This document shows positions 47,517 through 56,252 of a DNA stretch of 64,000 nt, one piece after another. The stretch's first letter is position 1. Each line of letters begins with the position of its first letter. The position numbers and the translations under genes are program-made. Origin of the DNA: Aliiroseovarius pelagivivens (GTDB lineage Bacteria > Pseudomonadota > Alphaproteobacteria > Rhodobacterales > Rhodobacteraceae); contig NZ_OMOI01000001.1 in NCBI RefSeq assembly GCF_900302485.1, positions 1,736,001 to 1,800,000 on the forward strand, written 5' to 3'. Under the pieces are notes generated by a model. It saw only the letters and a program-made list of their open reading frames with translations. It was not told where the DNA came from and did not search any database.

Positions 47517-48749
47517 TCAGGTGGTGACGACACCCGCCGTAACCCACGCATCGAACTCGGCCAGCACACGATCCGAAAATTCCGCGTCGTTGATGTGGCT
47601 GTCCAACTCGATCAGCGTCACGTTGTCTGGACAATGGGCGCGGATCTCGTCGATGAAAGCGGAAAGTCCATCTGCGTCGTGCAGCGGACCTCCGGGACGG
47701 TCCCATTCATTACCGCCTTCAAGCGGCAGGATCAGGTTCACCGGGCCTTTTGCGCCAGCAAGCTGGGTGCACATGGCCTGCGCCATTTCGCGCCGCTGAT
47801 CGGGGGTCATCATGACCGAGGACAGAAGCCGGTTGTGTGCATGCACCTCCTGCCCCGCCAGTTTCGGCGGTACATCCTGCCAGCCGATGAAATCGACCAG
47901 ATCATAGCAACCGATCGACACCATCTGCGGCGTTCCGGACGCGCCTGCATTGGTCATCCGGTCCGGCCCGGCAGAGATTGTAGATCCCATGATATGATTG
48001 CCCAGCTCTTGCGGGGCGAAGTCCAAAACGGCGGCGAAAGCGCACTCTCCCGCGAGGCTTTCGAACGCACGACCACCCATGCCGGTGGCGTGGAAAACAG
48101 CAACCTCGTACCCGCGCTCCTCCAGTGCCGGTTTCAGGCTGACCATGTAGCGCAACACGGTTTTCCCGAAGCTGGTCATGCCGATCAGTGGTTTTTGGAA
48201 GTCTGGTTTTTCGACCGCGCGGGCTGCACCCAGCACGGCTCCTGCCGCTTGCGACAGCGACGCCTTGCAGATCGAGTTCAGCCCGTAAAGTCCACCCGCC
48301 CAAAGGATCATCTGCACGTCCGCAGGCAGACGTTCCGGCGGGATCAGGGGCGAGAAGCTGACGGTCGAGACCACGTATTTCGGAACCCCAATCGGCAGCG
48401 CCTGACACAGGTCCAGCGCGGCATCCGTGCCCATCGTGCCGCCCAGCACGATCAACCCGTCAAACACGCCTTCGCGGTAAAGTTTCAACGCCAAAGCCGC
48501 CGAGCCCTGCGCCATGATCTGCATGGCTGTGTTCTCGTCGCCGCTGTCGATGGCGGCTTGAATGGACGACCCACCCGCCTCGGCCACGTCATGCTTCGAG
48601 TAGTCACACGGGGCGCTGGGATCGCCCAGAACCGAGATGTCCATCGTGGCAACAGCGCCACCCTGTTCGCGGATCACGTCGGCAATATAGTTCAGCTCTT
48701 CATCTTTGGTGTCATAGGTCCCGACAACCAGAATTGTCTTGTCGCTCAT
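47517..48749 (-). CDS. Tm-1-like ATP-binding protein (UPF0261)
   Basis: 410 residues. The N-terminal half starts KTILVVGTYDTKDEELNYIA and has GLIVLGGTMGTDAALDLCQA; the C-terminal half includes PLIGMTSFGKTVLRYM and GMGGRAFESL. Both halves match the family of the tomato Tm-1 virus-resistance protein, whose N-terminal domain binds ATP. Bacterial roles are unknown, though family members often lie in catabolic operons. Its start overlaps the ALDH stop (ATGA), so it is translated with the dehydrogenase. Confidence 0.9.
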   Translation of the reverse strand: MSDKTILVVGTYDTKDEELNYIADVIREQGGAVATMDISVLGDPSAPCDYSKHDVAEAGGSSIQAAIDSGDENTAMQIMAQGSAALALKLYREGVFDGLIVLGGTMGTDAALDLCQALPIGVPKYVVSTVSFSPLIPPERLPADVQMILWAGGLYGLNSICKASLSQAAGAVLGAARAVEKPDFQKPLIGMTSFGKTVLRYMVSLKPALEERGYEVAVFHATGMGGRAFESLAGECAFAAVLDFAPQELGNHIMGSTISAGPDRMTNAGASGTPQMVSIGCYDLVDFIGWQDVPPKLAGQEVHAHNRLLSSVMMTPDQRREMAQAMCTQLAGAKGPVNLILPLEGGNEWDRPGGPLHDADGLSAFIDEIRAHCPDNVTLIELDSHINDAEFSDRVLAEFDAWVTAGVVTT

Positions 48750-50230
48750 AGTTGCATCCATGCTGTCTTGAGGTCGAAATACTTGTCGAACGCGTGCATC
48801 GATTTGTCGTGCCCGTTGCCCGATTGTTTGACGCCGCCCAAGGGCACCGTTCCGTCGGGGCCACCATAGGTATTCACGTGTACAACGCCCGCCTGAATGT
48901 TTCGCACCATGTTGTGCGCGCGGCTGAGGTTCGACGTCCAAACCCCTGCGGCCAAACCAAATTTCGTCGAATTAGCTATGGCAACGGCGTCTTCATCCGA
49001 AGCGAACGGTGTCACGGCCAGAACCGGACCGAAGACCTCGTTCTGGGCCACATTGTGTTCGGGCTTCACACCTTTCAGCACGGTCGGCTCCATGAAATAG
49101 CCCCCCGTGTCTTGCATGATCCGCGAGCCCCCCAATGCAATCTCTGCGCCCTCTTCGATGGCTTTCGTCACGAAGTTCAGGTTGCCTTCCAATTGGGTCA
49201 GGTTGTTCACCGCACCGATGTTGGTGGTCAGGTCCAGCGGATTGCCGACTTTCATCGCGGCGGCGTGACGCGACAGCGCCTCGACGAACTCATCGTGGAT
49301 GCTCTCTTCAACCAACAACCGAGACCCCGCCACGCAAACCTGACCCGCATTGCGGAAGATGCCTGCTGCCGAGACCTTGGCGGCCTGTTCCAAATCCGGG
49401 GCATCTGCGAAGACCACATTGGGGGATTTCCCGCCCAACTCCAGATAACAGCGCTTCAAGTTCGACCGGGCCGAGTATTCCAGCAGTCGACGCCCCACCC
49501 CACCGGACCCGGTGAAGACTAGAACGTCCACGTCCATGGACATGGCCAGCGCCTCGCCCGTGACGGACCCCGCCCCGGTGACGACGTTCAACACACCATC
49601 GGGCAGCCCTGCTTCGGCGGCCAATTCAGCAAGCTTCAGCAGCGACAATGACGCGGTTTCTGCCGGTTTCAACACCACCGAGTTCCCGGCTGCCAGCGCA
49701 GGCGCCAGCTTCCATGACCCGATCATCAGCGGGAAGTTCCACGGCACAATCGCGCCCACGACGCCCACGGGTTCCTTGTGCACAAGGCCCAGAATACCCG
49801 GTGCCGTCGGGGCGATCTCGCCATACACTTTATCCAACGCTTCGGCGTAATAGCGGAAGGTGCCCGCGGCTGACCCAGGCTCGGCCTTCAGGGCCATCCC
49901 AATCTCGGTCCCGTTGTCGCGCACGCCCAGAACGGCCAGTTCCAGGGCATTGGCCTCGATCAAATCGGCCAGCTTATGCAGCACCTTCTTGCGGTACGCC
50001 GGAGCTGCACGCGACCAGCGCCCATCATCAAAGGCACGACGTGCTGCCGCAACAGCCCGATCCACATCCGCAGCCGAAGCCCGTTCAATCGTGGTCAGTC
50101 TTTGCCCGTCAATCGGCGAGAAAACGTCTTGCGCTTCGCCCTCAGCTTCTTGCCACGCTCCGTCAATATATAGTTTCTGCGGCGCGACAGGATGGCGGGA
50201 AAGCTCGTTGATGCGTGACTGATCTGCCAT
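48746..50230 (-). CDS. NAD(P)-dependent aldehyde dehydrogenase, PuuC-like
   Basis: 494 residues. The catalytic Glu264 is in YLELGGKSPNVVFADA and Cys299 is in FRNAGQVCVAGSRLL; the cofactor region is IVPWNFPLMIGSWKLAPALA with VVLKPAETASL. It resembles gamma-glutamyl-gamma-aminobutyraldehyde dehydrogenase (PuuC) and betaine-aldehyde-type enzymes. Its setting, between a solute transporter and a Tm-1-like protein and near a glutamylating ligase, suits oxidation of an amine-derived aldehyde. Its start lies 136 bp inside the 3' end of tctA. Confidence 0.92.
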   Translation of the reverse strand: MADQSRINELSRHPVAPQKLYIDGAWQEAEGEAQDVFSPIDGQRLTTIERASAADVDRAVAAARRAFDDGRWSRAAPAYRKKVLHKLADLIEANALELAVLGVRDNGTEIGMALKAEPGSAAGTFRYYAEALDKVYGEIAPTAPGILGLVHKEPVGVVGAIVPWNFPLMIGSWKLAPALAAGNSVVLKPAETASLSLLKLAELAAEAGLPDGVLNVVTGAGSVTGEALAMSMDVDVLVFTGSGGVGRRLLEYSARSNLKRCYLELGGKSPNVVFADAPDLEQAAKVSAAGIFRNAGQVCVAGSRLLVEESIHDEFVEALSRHAAAMKVGNPLDLTTNIGAVNNLTQLEGNLNFVTKAIEEGAEIALGGSRIMQDTGGYFMEPTVLKGVKPEHNVAQNEVFGPVLAVTPFASDEDAVAIANSTKFGLAAGVWTSNLSRAHNMVRNIQAGVVHVNTYGGPDGTVPLGGVKQSGNGHDKSMHAFDKYFDLKTAWMQL

Positions 50231-51735
50231 TCGTCTTTCTTTCTTTCCTTATAGTCCAGCCAGACCCGGCGGAAATGCAGGATCAGGACCAGAACGATCA
50301 TTCCAAACAGGATCGCCGCGATGGGGCGATCGATAAAGTCCAAGGGGGTCTTCACGCGCGCCATGGCGCTGCGCAGTTTCACTTCCATGATGCCGCCCAG
50401 CACCATGCCCAGAACGATGGGCACGACGGGCAGTTGCATGCGTTTCATGATGAAACCGAAAATACCGAACGCGGCGGCGATGATGCAGTCCGTCAGCGAG
50501 TTGCGCAGGCTATAGACCCCGACGAAGCTGAGGATCAGGATGCAGACACCAAGGAAGCGGTTGGGGATCTTCACCACTTTGATCAGCTGGTTCGTTGCGA
50601 CCAGAAGGAAGATCACCACCAGCACATTCAGGATCAGAAGCGCCAAGTACAGCGCCACCACAAAATCCATGTCGTTCTGGAACAACTGCGGGCCGGGGAT
50701 CACGTTGTGCACATAGAAAACGGACAGCATCATCGCCGTCAACGCTTCGCCCGGAATGCCCAGCGCCAGAAGTGGCACCATAGCCGCGCCGGGGACCGCG
50801 TTATTGGCGGTTTCAGCTGCGATCAGACCTTCGCTGGACCCGTGGCCGAAATCCTCGGGCCGCTTGGATGATTTCTGCGCGTAGGTGTAGGACATGAACT
50901 GCGCGGTGAACTCGCCCACGCCGGGGATCATGCCCATGACCACACCAAACGTGGCCGAAATACCTGCAATACGCGGGTGGCGCGCTAGCTCGCGAAAGCC
51001 CTGAAAGAAACTGCCCTTCAACTTGGTCAGTCGGACCTTTTCGTCGTCGCCATGCAACAGCGTAAAGGCCTGTGACAGCGCGAAGAGACCCAACACCACC
51101 ACGATCAGGTTCACCCCGCCGGACAACCAGCTTTGGTCGAACGTATAGCGCTTGGAATAGCTCGCCGAATGCAGGCCGATGGAGTTTAACCAGATGCCAA
51201 AGCAGGCCATTGAGGCGGCAATCAGTGTGTGTTTCCGGTGCGCCGTGACGACAAGGATGATGCCCAGAAGGGCTGCCAGAAATATCTCACGCGAGCCGAA
51301 CATGGGGGCGATCTTTGCCAGAACTGGCGCGAAGAAGATCAGACAAACGACCGAGAATATACCGCCAAAGAAAGACGAGCTATAGGCCAGCGACAGTGCG
51401 CGCCGTGCCTCGCCCCGCGTGGTCATGGGATAGCCATCGTAGGTGGTCAACGCATTCACCGCCGTGCCCGGCGTGTTGATCAGAATTGCGGGGATCGAGC
51501 CCCCGTACATCGAACTGCCGTAAATACCCAAAAGCACCGTCAGCCCCACAATGGGGTCCATGCTGAACGTCGCTGGCAACAAAATGGCAATGGCCACAGC
51601 CGGGCCAACCCCGGGGATCGCGCCGATCAGAACGCCGCCAACCGAGCCTACCAGAAGCGCCAGCACCACGTCCCAACGGGCCAGAACCGAGGAACTGGCC
51701 TGCACTTGCGCAAGGAAATCGTATATCAAGTCCAT
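50095..51735 (-). CDS. tctA: Tripartite tricarboxylate transporter, large permease TctA
   Basis: 546 residues, about 12 membrane helices. Family landmarks: VGGVLIGAIPGVGPAVAIAI, LLGIYGSSMYGGSIPAILIN followed by TPGTAV, and the second-half equivalent GMIPGVGEFTAQFMSYTYAQ with ALGIPGEALTAMML. It works with TctB and a periplasmic TctC. Its last 45 residues, a basic tail (SRRRNYILTERGKKLRAKRK), are read through the first 136 bp of the ALDH gene in another frame. Without it the length would be about 501, the usual size. Confidence 0.93.
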   Translation of the reverse strand: MDLIYDFLAQVQASSSVLARWDVVLALLVGSVGGVLIGAIPGVGPAVAIAILLPATFSMDPIVGLTVLLGIYGSSMYGGSIPAILINTPGTAVNALTTYDGYPMTTRGEARRALSLAYSSSFFGGIFSVVCLIFFAPVLAKIAPMFGSREIFLAALLGIILVVTAHRKHTLIAASMACFGIWLNSIGLHSASYSKRYTFDQSWLSGGVNLIVVVLGLFALSQAFTLLHGDDEKVRLTKLKGSFFQGFRELARHPRIAGISATFGVVMGMIPGVGEFTAQFMSYTYAQKSSKRPEDFGHGSSEGLIAAETANNAVPGAAMVPLLALGIPGEALTAMMLSVFYVHNVIPGPQLFQNDMDFVVALYLALLILNVLVVIFLLVATNQLIKVVKIPNRFLGVCILILSFVGVYSLRNSLTDCIIAAAFGIFGFIMKRMQLPVVPIVLGMVLGGIMEVKLRSAMARVKTPLDFIDRPIAAILFGMIVLVLILHFRRVWLDYKERKKDEWQISHASTSFPAILSRRRNYILTERGKKLRAKRKTFSRRLTGKD

Positions 51736-51742
51736 GCTGCCC

Positions 51743-52432
51743 TCAGAAATTCAGGATGAAGAACGAGCGCAGCGCGCCCGGAAGATATTCATAGATGGCC
51801 GCACCGGGGATCTTCACTTGAAGGAAGCTTTTGAAGACCAGAACAACCGTGACGGCGAAGACAGCAGCGCTCCACATCATAAGACGCGAGCGGTAGCCGA
51901 CCCGCCATGTCAGGATCAACGAGAACGCGATGGTGACCGGCAGATACCCGATAAGCGGAACCAGAAGCACATACGTCAAAAACCATCCGGCCCATTCAAA
52001 GACGGACGCCCAGATCTTGGCTTCGCGCCGGTCGGTCCAGTGCTGGTACAGCCATGTCACGCGAACAATGGCGACCAGGAACACCATGGGGGCCGCACCA
52101 ATCGGCCCAAGCCAAAGCGCCAGCCCTATGGCCAGCACGGCCCATGACAGGCTTTCAGCCCATTGCAGCCAATCTGCCTCGCGCATCCAGCGCGGAAGGA
52201 GGCGGGGTTTGCGCGGCAAATGCCAGAAATGCAGTGCCGTAAACAGCACCATGCCGCCGACACCGATTGCCGGCCAAAATCGGGGTTGCGCGAAGAAGTC
52301 TTTGCCTTTCAGCCACTTGGTTTGATCTTCAATGGCAGCCAACAGCAACGTGGCGCAAATCAAAAACAAGGCTGCAAACAACACCTGACCACGCTGAGGT
52401 CGATCGGGATGTTCGGTGATTTCGTCGCTCAT
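51743..52432 (-). CDS. tctB: Tripartite tricarboxylate transporter, small subunit TctB
   Basis: 229 residues, four or more membrane helices (GQVLFAALFLICATLLLAAI; IGVGGMVLFTALHFWHL; SWAVLAIGLALWLGPIGAAP; LTYVLLVPLIGYLPVTIAFS; AAVFAVTVVLVFKSFL). Position between tctC and tctA, 7 bp before tctA, fixes the role. It is longer than the usual TctB of about 150-190 residues because of a central soluble loop. Confidence 0.88.
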   Translation of the reverse strand: MSDEITEHPDRPQRGQVLFAALFLICATLLLAAIEDQTKWLKGKDFFAQPRFWPAIGVGGMVLFTALHFWHLPRKPRLLPRWMREADWLQWAESLSWAVLAIGLALWLGPIGAAPMVFLVAIVRVTWLYQHWTDRREAKIWASVFEWAGWFLTYVLLVPLIGYLPVTIAFSLILTWRVGYRSRLMMWSAAVFAVTVVLVFKSFLQVKIPGAAIYEYLPGALRSFFILNF

Positions 52433-52511
52433 ATCGGGCGCTTTCCGGGGGGCTTATGCGTCACACGGGGCCAGCCACAGCCAGCCCCGCGAAAGGTCTT
52501 GTTAGATGAGA

Positions 52512-53453
52512 TTACTCAAGGATCCCGCTGATCACGGCACCGGTTTCCTGGTCGCCAGCGATGCGTGCGGCCGAAGCTTCAGCATCCATCCAGTACACCA
52601 GTGCACCGGTTTCCTTGGCAACTGCCTGAGCACGGTCGCTCATCACTGTTTTAGCGGCAACAGCGGCGATCTTCTCGCGCACGTCGGCCGGTGTGTCTTT
52701 GGTCACGAACAGGCCGTTCCACAGAGCGATATTCAACATCTCATCCAGTTCGCCGATTGTGGGCGTGTCCGGCACAAGGCTGATACGCTCGTCGGTGACC
52801 GCCATTAGGACTTTCACATCGTCAAGGCAGGGTAGGATCAGCTGCAGTGTGGTGTTGATAACGTCCGCGTCGCCCGAGGCCAGCGTGTTGCAGTCCAGCG
52901 CATCAAACGCCGCGTCCGAGCCCCACTCGAAGCCAGCATTCTTCGCGTAGGCCTTGGTGACCTGCGTCGGCGTCAGCACGTCGCCAAAGTGGCCCAGCGC
53001 GACGTCGTTTTCTTTGGCGTAAGCCGCCAGCTCTTCCATAGAGCTGTAGGGCGCGTTGCCCGAAGTCGCGACCACGAAGGGATAGGTCAGGAAGATGCCG
53101 ATCGGGTCGAACTTGGCCGGGGCCAGCTCGTCGATGCCGATCTCGTGGCCGATCACGGGCACAGCGGGCACGAAGCTGCCAATTGTGTAACCGTCAGCCG
53201 GAGCCGTTGCCACGTCGATTGCACCGGGGAACGGGCCACCGCCGCCACCAGGTTTGTTCACGACGGCAGCCGAGACGCCGTATTCCGCTTGAAAGTCTTC
53301 AGCAATCATGCGGGTCAGCACGTCTTCCAGATCACCCGGAGGCCACGGCACGATGAAGCTAACCGGCTTTTCCGGATATTCGGCCATGGCCGGTGCAGCG
53401 ACCATGGTTGCGGTTACGGCCAGCGCGCCAGCCAGAATGGATTTGGTGTTCAT
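52512..53453 (-). CDS. tctC: Tripartite tricarboxylate transporter, periplasmic binding protein TctC
   Basis: 313 residues. Signal peptide MNTKSILAGALAVTATMVAA with cleavage after PAMA, then the Bug/TctC fold: YPEKPVSFIVPWPPGDLEDV, VVNKPGGGGGPFPGAIDVAT, ADGYTIGSF. The first ligand loop here reads PWPPGDLEDV, where many homologues have P-A-G-G-x-x-D; the change and the acidic residues suggest a ligand that is not a plain carboxylate, but this is only inference. It is the first gene of the tctCBA unit and is divergent from the IclR gene. Confidence 0.92.
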   Translation of the reverse strand: MNTKSILAGALAVTATMVAAPAMAEYPEKPVSFIVPWPPGDLEDVLTRMIAEDFQAEYGVSAAVVNKPGGGGGPFPGAIDVATAPADGYTIGSFVPAVPVIGHEIGIDELAPAKFDPIGIFLTYPFVVATSGNAPYSSMEELAAYAKENDVALGHFGDVLTPTQVTKAYAKNAGFEWGSDAAFDALDCNTLASGDADVINTTLQLILPCLDDVKVLMAVTDERISLVPDTPTIGELDEMLNIALWNGLFVTKDTPADVREKIAAVAAKTVMSDRAQAVAKETGALVYWMDAEASAARIAGDQETGAVISGILE

Positions 53454-53493
53454 GACGGTCTCCCTATTTCGTCAGATCAAAATTTATGTCGCC

Positions 53494-53517
53494 GGTTCAT
53501 TATTTGAACCATTGGTT
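53494..53517. promoter_or_regulatory. Candidate IclR operator between tctC and the regulator gene
   Basis: GGTTCA-N5-TGAACC at 53494-53510 is a perfect inverted repeat, and AACCA-T-TGGTT at 53507-53517 overlaps its right arm. They lie 41 bp from the tctC start and 113 bp from the IclR start, where a regulator could control both directions. Confidence 0.6.
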
Positions 53518-53629
53518 TTAAAATAGATTGACAGACCGGAGTGATTCCTGTCAACAAATCATTGAACATGTGAACGAAAAACTGCGCAGTCCGCTAGCGG
53601 ACAGGGGCAAAAACCAACCGGAAGACCCT

Positions 53630-54436
53630 ATGGGAACCGCATCCAAAGCTCTGACATTGCTGAATTATTTCAGCCGCGCCCACTCTCAGATCGGACTAAG
53701 CGATCTGGCGCGCCTATCGGGTATGAACAAAGCGACCGTCTATCGCCTGATGGGGGAATTGGCGGATCATGGATTCGTTGAACAGATTGGTGCGGGGCGT
53801 GAATATCGTCTCGGCCCAGCCTTTCTGCGTCTCGCAGCCTTGCGTGAGAAGGCCGTTCCGATGCGCGAACTGGCGCTCGCCGAGCTGACGAAACTCAGCG
53901 AGCTGACTGGCGAAACATCACATATGTCGCTGTTGAACGGCGATGTTCTGTCCAACCTCACCTATAGCTATGCGCACAAGCACGGCACGATGGTGATGAT
54001 GGAAGACGCCGAGGTGCTAGAGCTGCACTCCACCGGCTCAGGTCTGGCCGTCTTAGCCTTTTCGCCCACCCCATTCGTCGACGCCGTCCTAAGCAAACCG
54101 CTTATTGCGCGCACCCCGGAAACCGTCACCGATCCCGCAGCGATTCAAGCTTTGCTGCCAAAAATTCGCAAACGCGGAATGGCACAGTCGATCGGTGGCT
54201 ATGAACGGGATGTCTATTCCCACGCCGTGCCAATTTTCGACGCCGGGTCGCATTGTATCGGCGCGATGGCCGTCGCCGCCCCTGTCTCGCGTATGACCGA
54301 CGAGCTGAGATCGACGATCCAAACCGAACTTGCCCTTGCAGCCCGGCGCACGACGCGCGTGCTTGGGGGCTTCCCGCCTGACAGTTTTCCAAAAATCAAA
54401 ACAACAGACTCTCCTGTAGAAAGCGAGCTGACATGA
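53630..54436 (+). CDS. IclR-family transcriptional regulator
   Basis: 268 residues. The winged helix comes first (GTASKALTLLNYFSRAHSQI, GLSDLARLSGMNKATVYRLM, GELADHGFVEQIGAGREYRL), then the IclR effector-binding domain (about 90-255; GETSHMSLLNGDVLSNLTYS, LAVLAFSPTPFVDAVLS, DVYSHAVPIFDAGSHCIGAM). ATG at 53630 with GGAAG is preferred; the frame extends to a TTG at 53528 through residues with no family match. It overlaps the aminotransferase gene (ATGA), so it likely controls it and the divergent tctCBA unit. Confidence 0.9.
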   Translation: MGTASKALTLLNYFSRAHSQIGLSDLARLSGMNKATVYRLMGELADHGFVEQIGAGREYRLGPAFLRLAALREKAVPMRELALAELTKLSELTGETSHMSLLNGDVLSNLTYSYAHKHGTMVMMEDAEVLELHSTGSGLAVLAFSPTPFVDAVLSKPLIARTPETVTDPAAIQALLPKIRKRGMAQSIGGYERDVYSHAVPIFDAGSHCIGAMAVAAPVSRMTDELRSTIQTELALAARRTTRVLGGFPPDSFPKIKTTDSPVESELT

Positions 54437-55785
54437 AAGATTCCAACTTTCTGAAAGAAAAGAACGCCCGTTCGCTCTGGCATCCGATGGCGCATCCCGC
54501 CGACAGCCTTCAGAACCCGCCCACCATCATCACCGGCGCATCCGGCGTGAAGATCAAGGACGTCGACGGGCACGAGGTCGTCGACGCCGTGGGCGGTCTG
54601 TGGAACGTGAACCTTGGCTTCTCGAACCAGCCCATCAAGGATGCGATTTCTGCCCAGCTGGACACCCTGCCCTATTATTCGACCTTCCGGGGCACCACCA
54701 ATGACAAGGTGATCGAGCTGTCCGAGCTTCTGCGTGATTTCTTCGAACCAGATGGCCTGACACGCGCGTTTTATACCTCGGGCGGGTCGGACAGCGTTGA
54801 GACCGCTCTGCGTCTTGCGCGCCAGTATCACAAGGTGAAGGGCGACGCTGGCCGCACCAAATTCCTGAGCTTGAAGAAGGGTTATCACGGCACCCATATG
54901 GGCGGCGCGTCGGTGAACGGAAACGCCAACTTCCGCACCCAATACGAACCGCTTCTGCCCGGCTGTTATCACATCCCCGCGCCGTATACCTATCGCAACC
55001 CATTCAATGAAACGGACCCCGAGCGTCTGGCGCAACTGTGCTTGCAGGCGATGGAAGACGAGATCGCGTTCCAAGGTGCGAACACCATCGCTGCCATGAT
55101 CATGGAGCCCATTCTGGGCGCAGGCGGCGTCATCCCGCCCCATGAAAGCTTCATGCCCGGTGTGCGCGAAATTTGCTCGAAGCACGGCATCTTGCTGATC
55201 GCCGACGAGGTCATCACAGCTTTTGGCCGCACCGGTGGCTGGACCGGCAGCCGGTACTGGGGCGTCCAGCCTGATTTCATGTGTACGGCCAAGGCGATCA
55301 CCAACGGGTACTTCCCCTTTGGCGCAGTGATGATCGCTGACCATGTGGTTGAAACCTTCGAGAAAGACACCACGGGCGCCGCCGCTATCGGCCACGGCTA
55401 CACTTATTCGGGTCACCCCGTCGGGGCCGCTGCTGCGGTTGCCTGTATGGAAGAAACCCTGCGCCTGAAGGTAAACGAAAACGCCGCAGCGCGCGGAGCC
55501 GAGTTGTTCGCGGGTCTGCAGAAATTGGCCACCGAACATGACATCATCGGAGATGTTCGTGGGGGCCACGGGCTGATGTGTGCCTTGGAACTTGTGTCGG
55601 ACCGCGCCACCAAAGCATCCGTCGACAAAAAGACCATCGGCACCCTGCAAGAGGTCGCCTATCAGAACGGCGCGATGGTGCGCGTTTCTGGCCCGAACGT
55701 CATCATGTCGCCGCCGCTGGTGCTGACGTCAGAGGATGTGCAGACCATTCTGTCCGCGCTGAAGGCGGGTTTCGCTGCCGTCTAA
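54433..55785 (+). CDS. Class III (omega) aminotransferase
   Basis: 450 residues, PLP fold type I. Features: WHPMAHPADSLQNPPTIITG, AFYTSGGSDSVETALRLARQ, GYHGTHMGGASV, MIMEPILGAGGVIPPHESFM, LIADEVITAFGRTGGW and the PLP lysine in MCTAKAITNGYFPFGAV. Enzymes of this group use putrescine, beta-alanine, GABA or similar omega-amines with pyruvate as acceptor. Coupled to the IclR gene (4-bp overlap), and close to the glutamylating ligase and ALDH, it would fit the last or first step of amine breakdown. Confidence 0.9.
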   Translation: MKDSNFLKEKNARSLWHPMAHPADSLQNPPTIITGASGVKIKDVDGHEVVDAVGGLWNVNLGFSNQPIKDAISAQLDTLPYYSTFRGTTNDKVIELSELLRDFFEPDGLTRAFYTSGGSDSVETALRLARQYHKVKGDAGRTKFLSLKKGYHGTHMGGASVNGNANFRTQYEPLLPGCYHIPAPYTYRNPFNETDPERLAQLCLQAMEDEIAFQGANTIAAMIMEPILGAGGVIPPHESFMPGVREICSKHGILLIADEVITAFGRTGGWTGSRYWGVQPDFMCTAKAITNGYFPFGAVMIADHVVETFEKDTTGAAAIGHGYTYSGHPVGAAAAVACMEETLRLKVNENAAARGAELFAGLQKLATEHDIIGDVRGGHGLMCALELVSDRATKASVDKKTIGTLQEVAYQNGAMVRVSGPNVIMSPPLVLTSEDVQTILSALKAGFAAV

Positions 55786-55805
55786 ATCCCTAACGAAACG
55801 AACAC

Positions 55806-55832
55806 AAAGGCCGCCCCTATCGGGCGGCCTTT
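55806..55832. terminator. Terminator between aminotransferase and VOC gene
   Basis: An 11-base stem AAAGGCCGCCC/GGGCGGCCTTT with a CTATC loop. It ends at the stop codon of the convergent VOC gene and may act in both directions. Confidence 0.85.
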
Positions 55833-56199
55833 ATCTATGTTGGTCGATCAGGATGGGAAAGCCGTCGGGATCAGTGACCATGAAGCTGCCCGGTCCCTCT
55901 GCCCCGCCCTGTTCTTGCGCGACTTCAATCCCAGCCGCCGCAAGCTGCGCCTTGATCGCGCGCACATCGTCAAACGGGTCCACATTTGTAGCGTTCTGAT
56001 CCCAGCCGGGATTGAAGGTCAGCATCGCGCCTTCAAACATCCCCTGAAACAGCCCCACCAGCGTGTCGCCGTTTTTCATGATCAGATAGTTGTGATCCTC
56101 GGTTCCTGCATAAGCGGTAAAGCCAAGTGCTTCGTAAAACACGCGTGAAACGGCCAGGTCCTTGACGCCAAGGCTGACGGAAAACGCTCCGAGTTGCAT
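55831..56199 (-). CDS. VOC-family (glyoxalase/bleomycin-resistance-like) protein
   Basis: 122 residues of two beta-alpha-beta-beta-beta modules: LGAFSVSLGVKDLAVSRVFY, EALGFTAYAGTEDHNYLIMK and FMVTDPDGFPILIDQHR. Family activities are diverse, and no metal-ligand set stands out. It is 53 bp downstream of the ferredoxin gene on the same strand and may be part of the ferredoxin-ligase-P450 unit. Confidence 0.85.
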   Translation of the reverse strand: MQLGAFSVSLGVKDLAVSRVFYEALGFTAYAGTEDHNYLIMKNGDTLVGLFQGMFEGAMLTFNPGWDQNATNVDPFDDVRAIKAQLAAAGIEVAQEQGGAEGPGSFMVTDPDGFPILIDQHR

Positions 56200-56252
56200 G
56201 ATGTGATCCTCCTTTTGCTACGAGTGTAGCACAGGTCACACTCACGCTGGCT

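Noticed and set aside
47436..48869. 477-residue frame opposite the Tm-1-like gene
   Set aside because: The minus-strand gene has family motifs and coupled overlaps at its start; the plus frame has none and runs through several gene boundaries.
53528..53629. Upstream TTG start for the IclR gene
   Set aside because: It would add 34 residues unlike the family, starting close to the palindromes; ATG 53630 with GGAAG gives the normal length.
54214..55650. 478-residue open frame antisense to the class III aminotransferase
   Set aside because: Shadow of a well-supported gene, with no domain recognisable in the translation.
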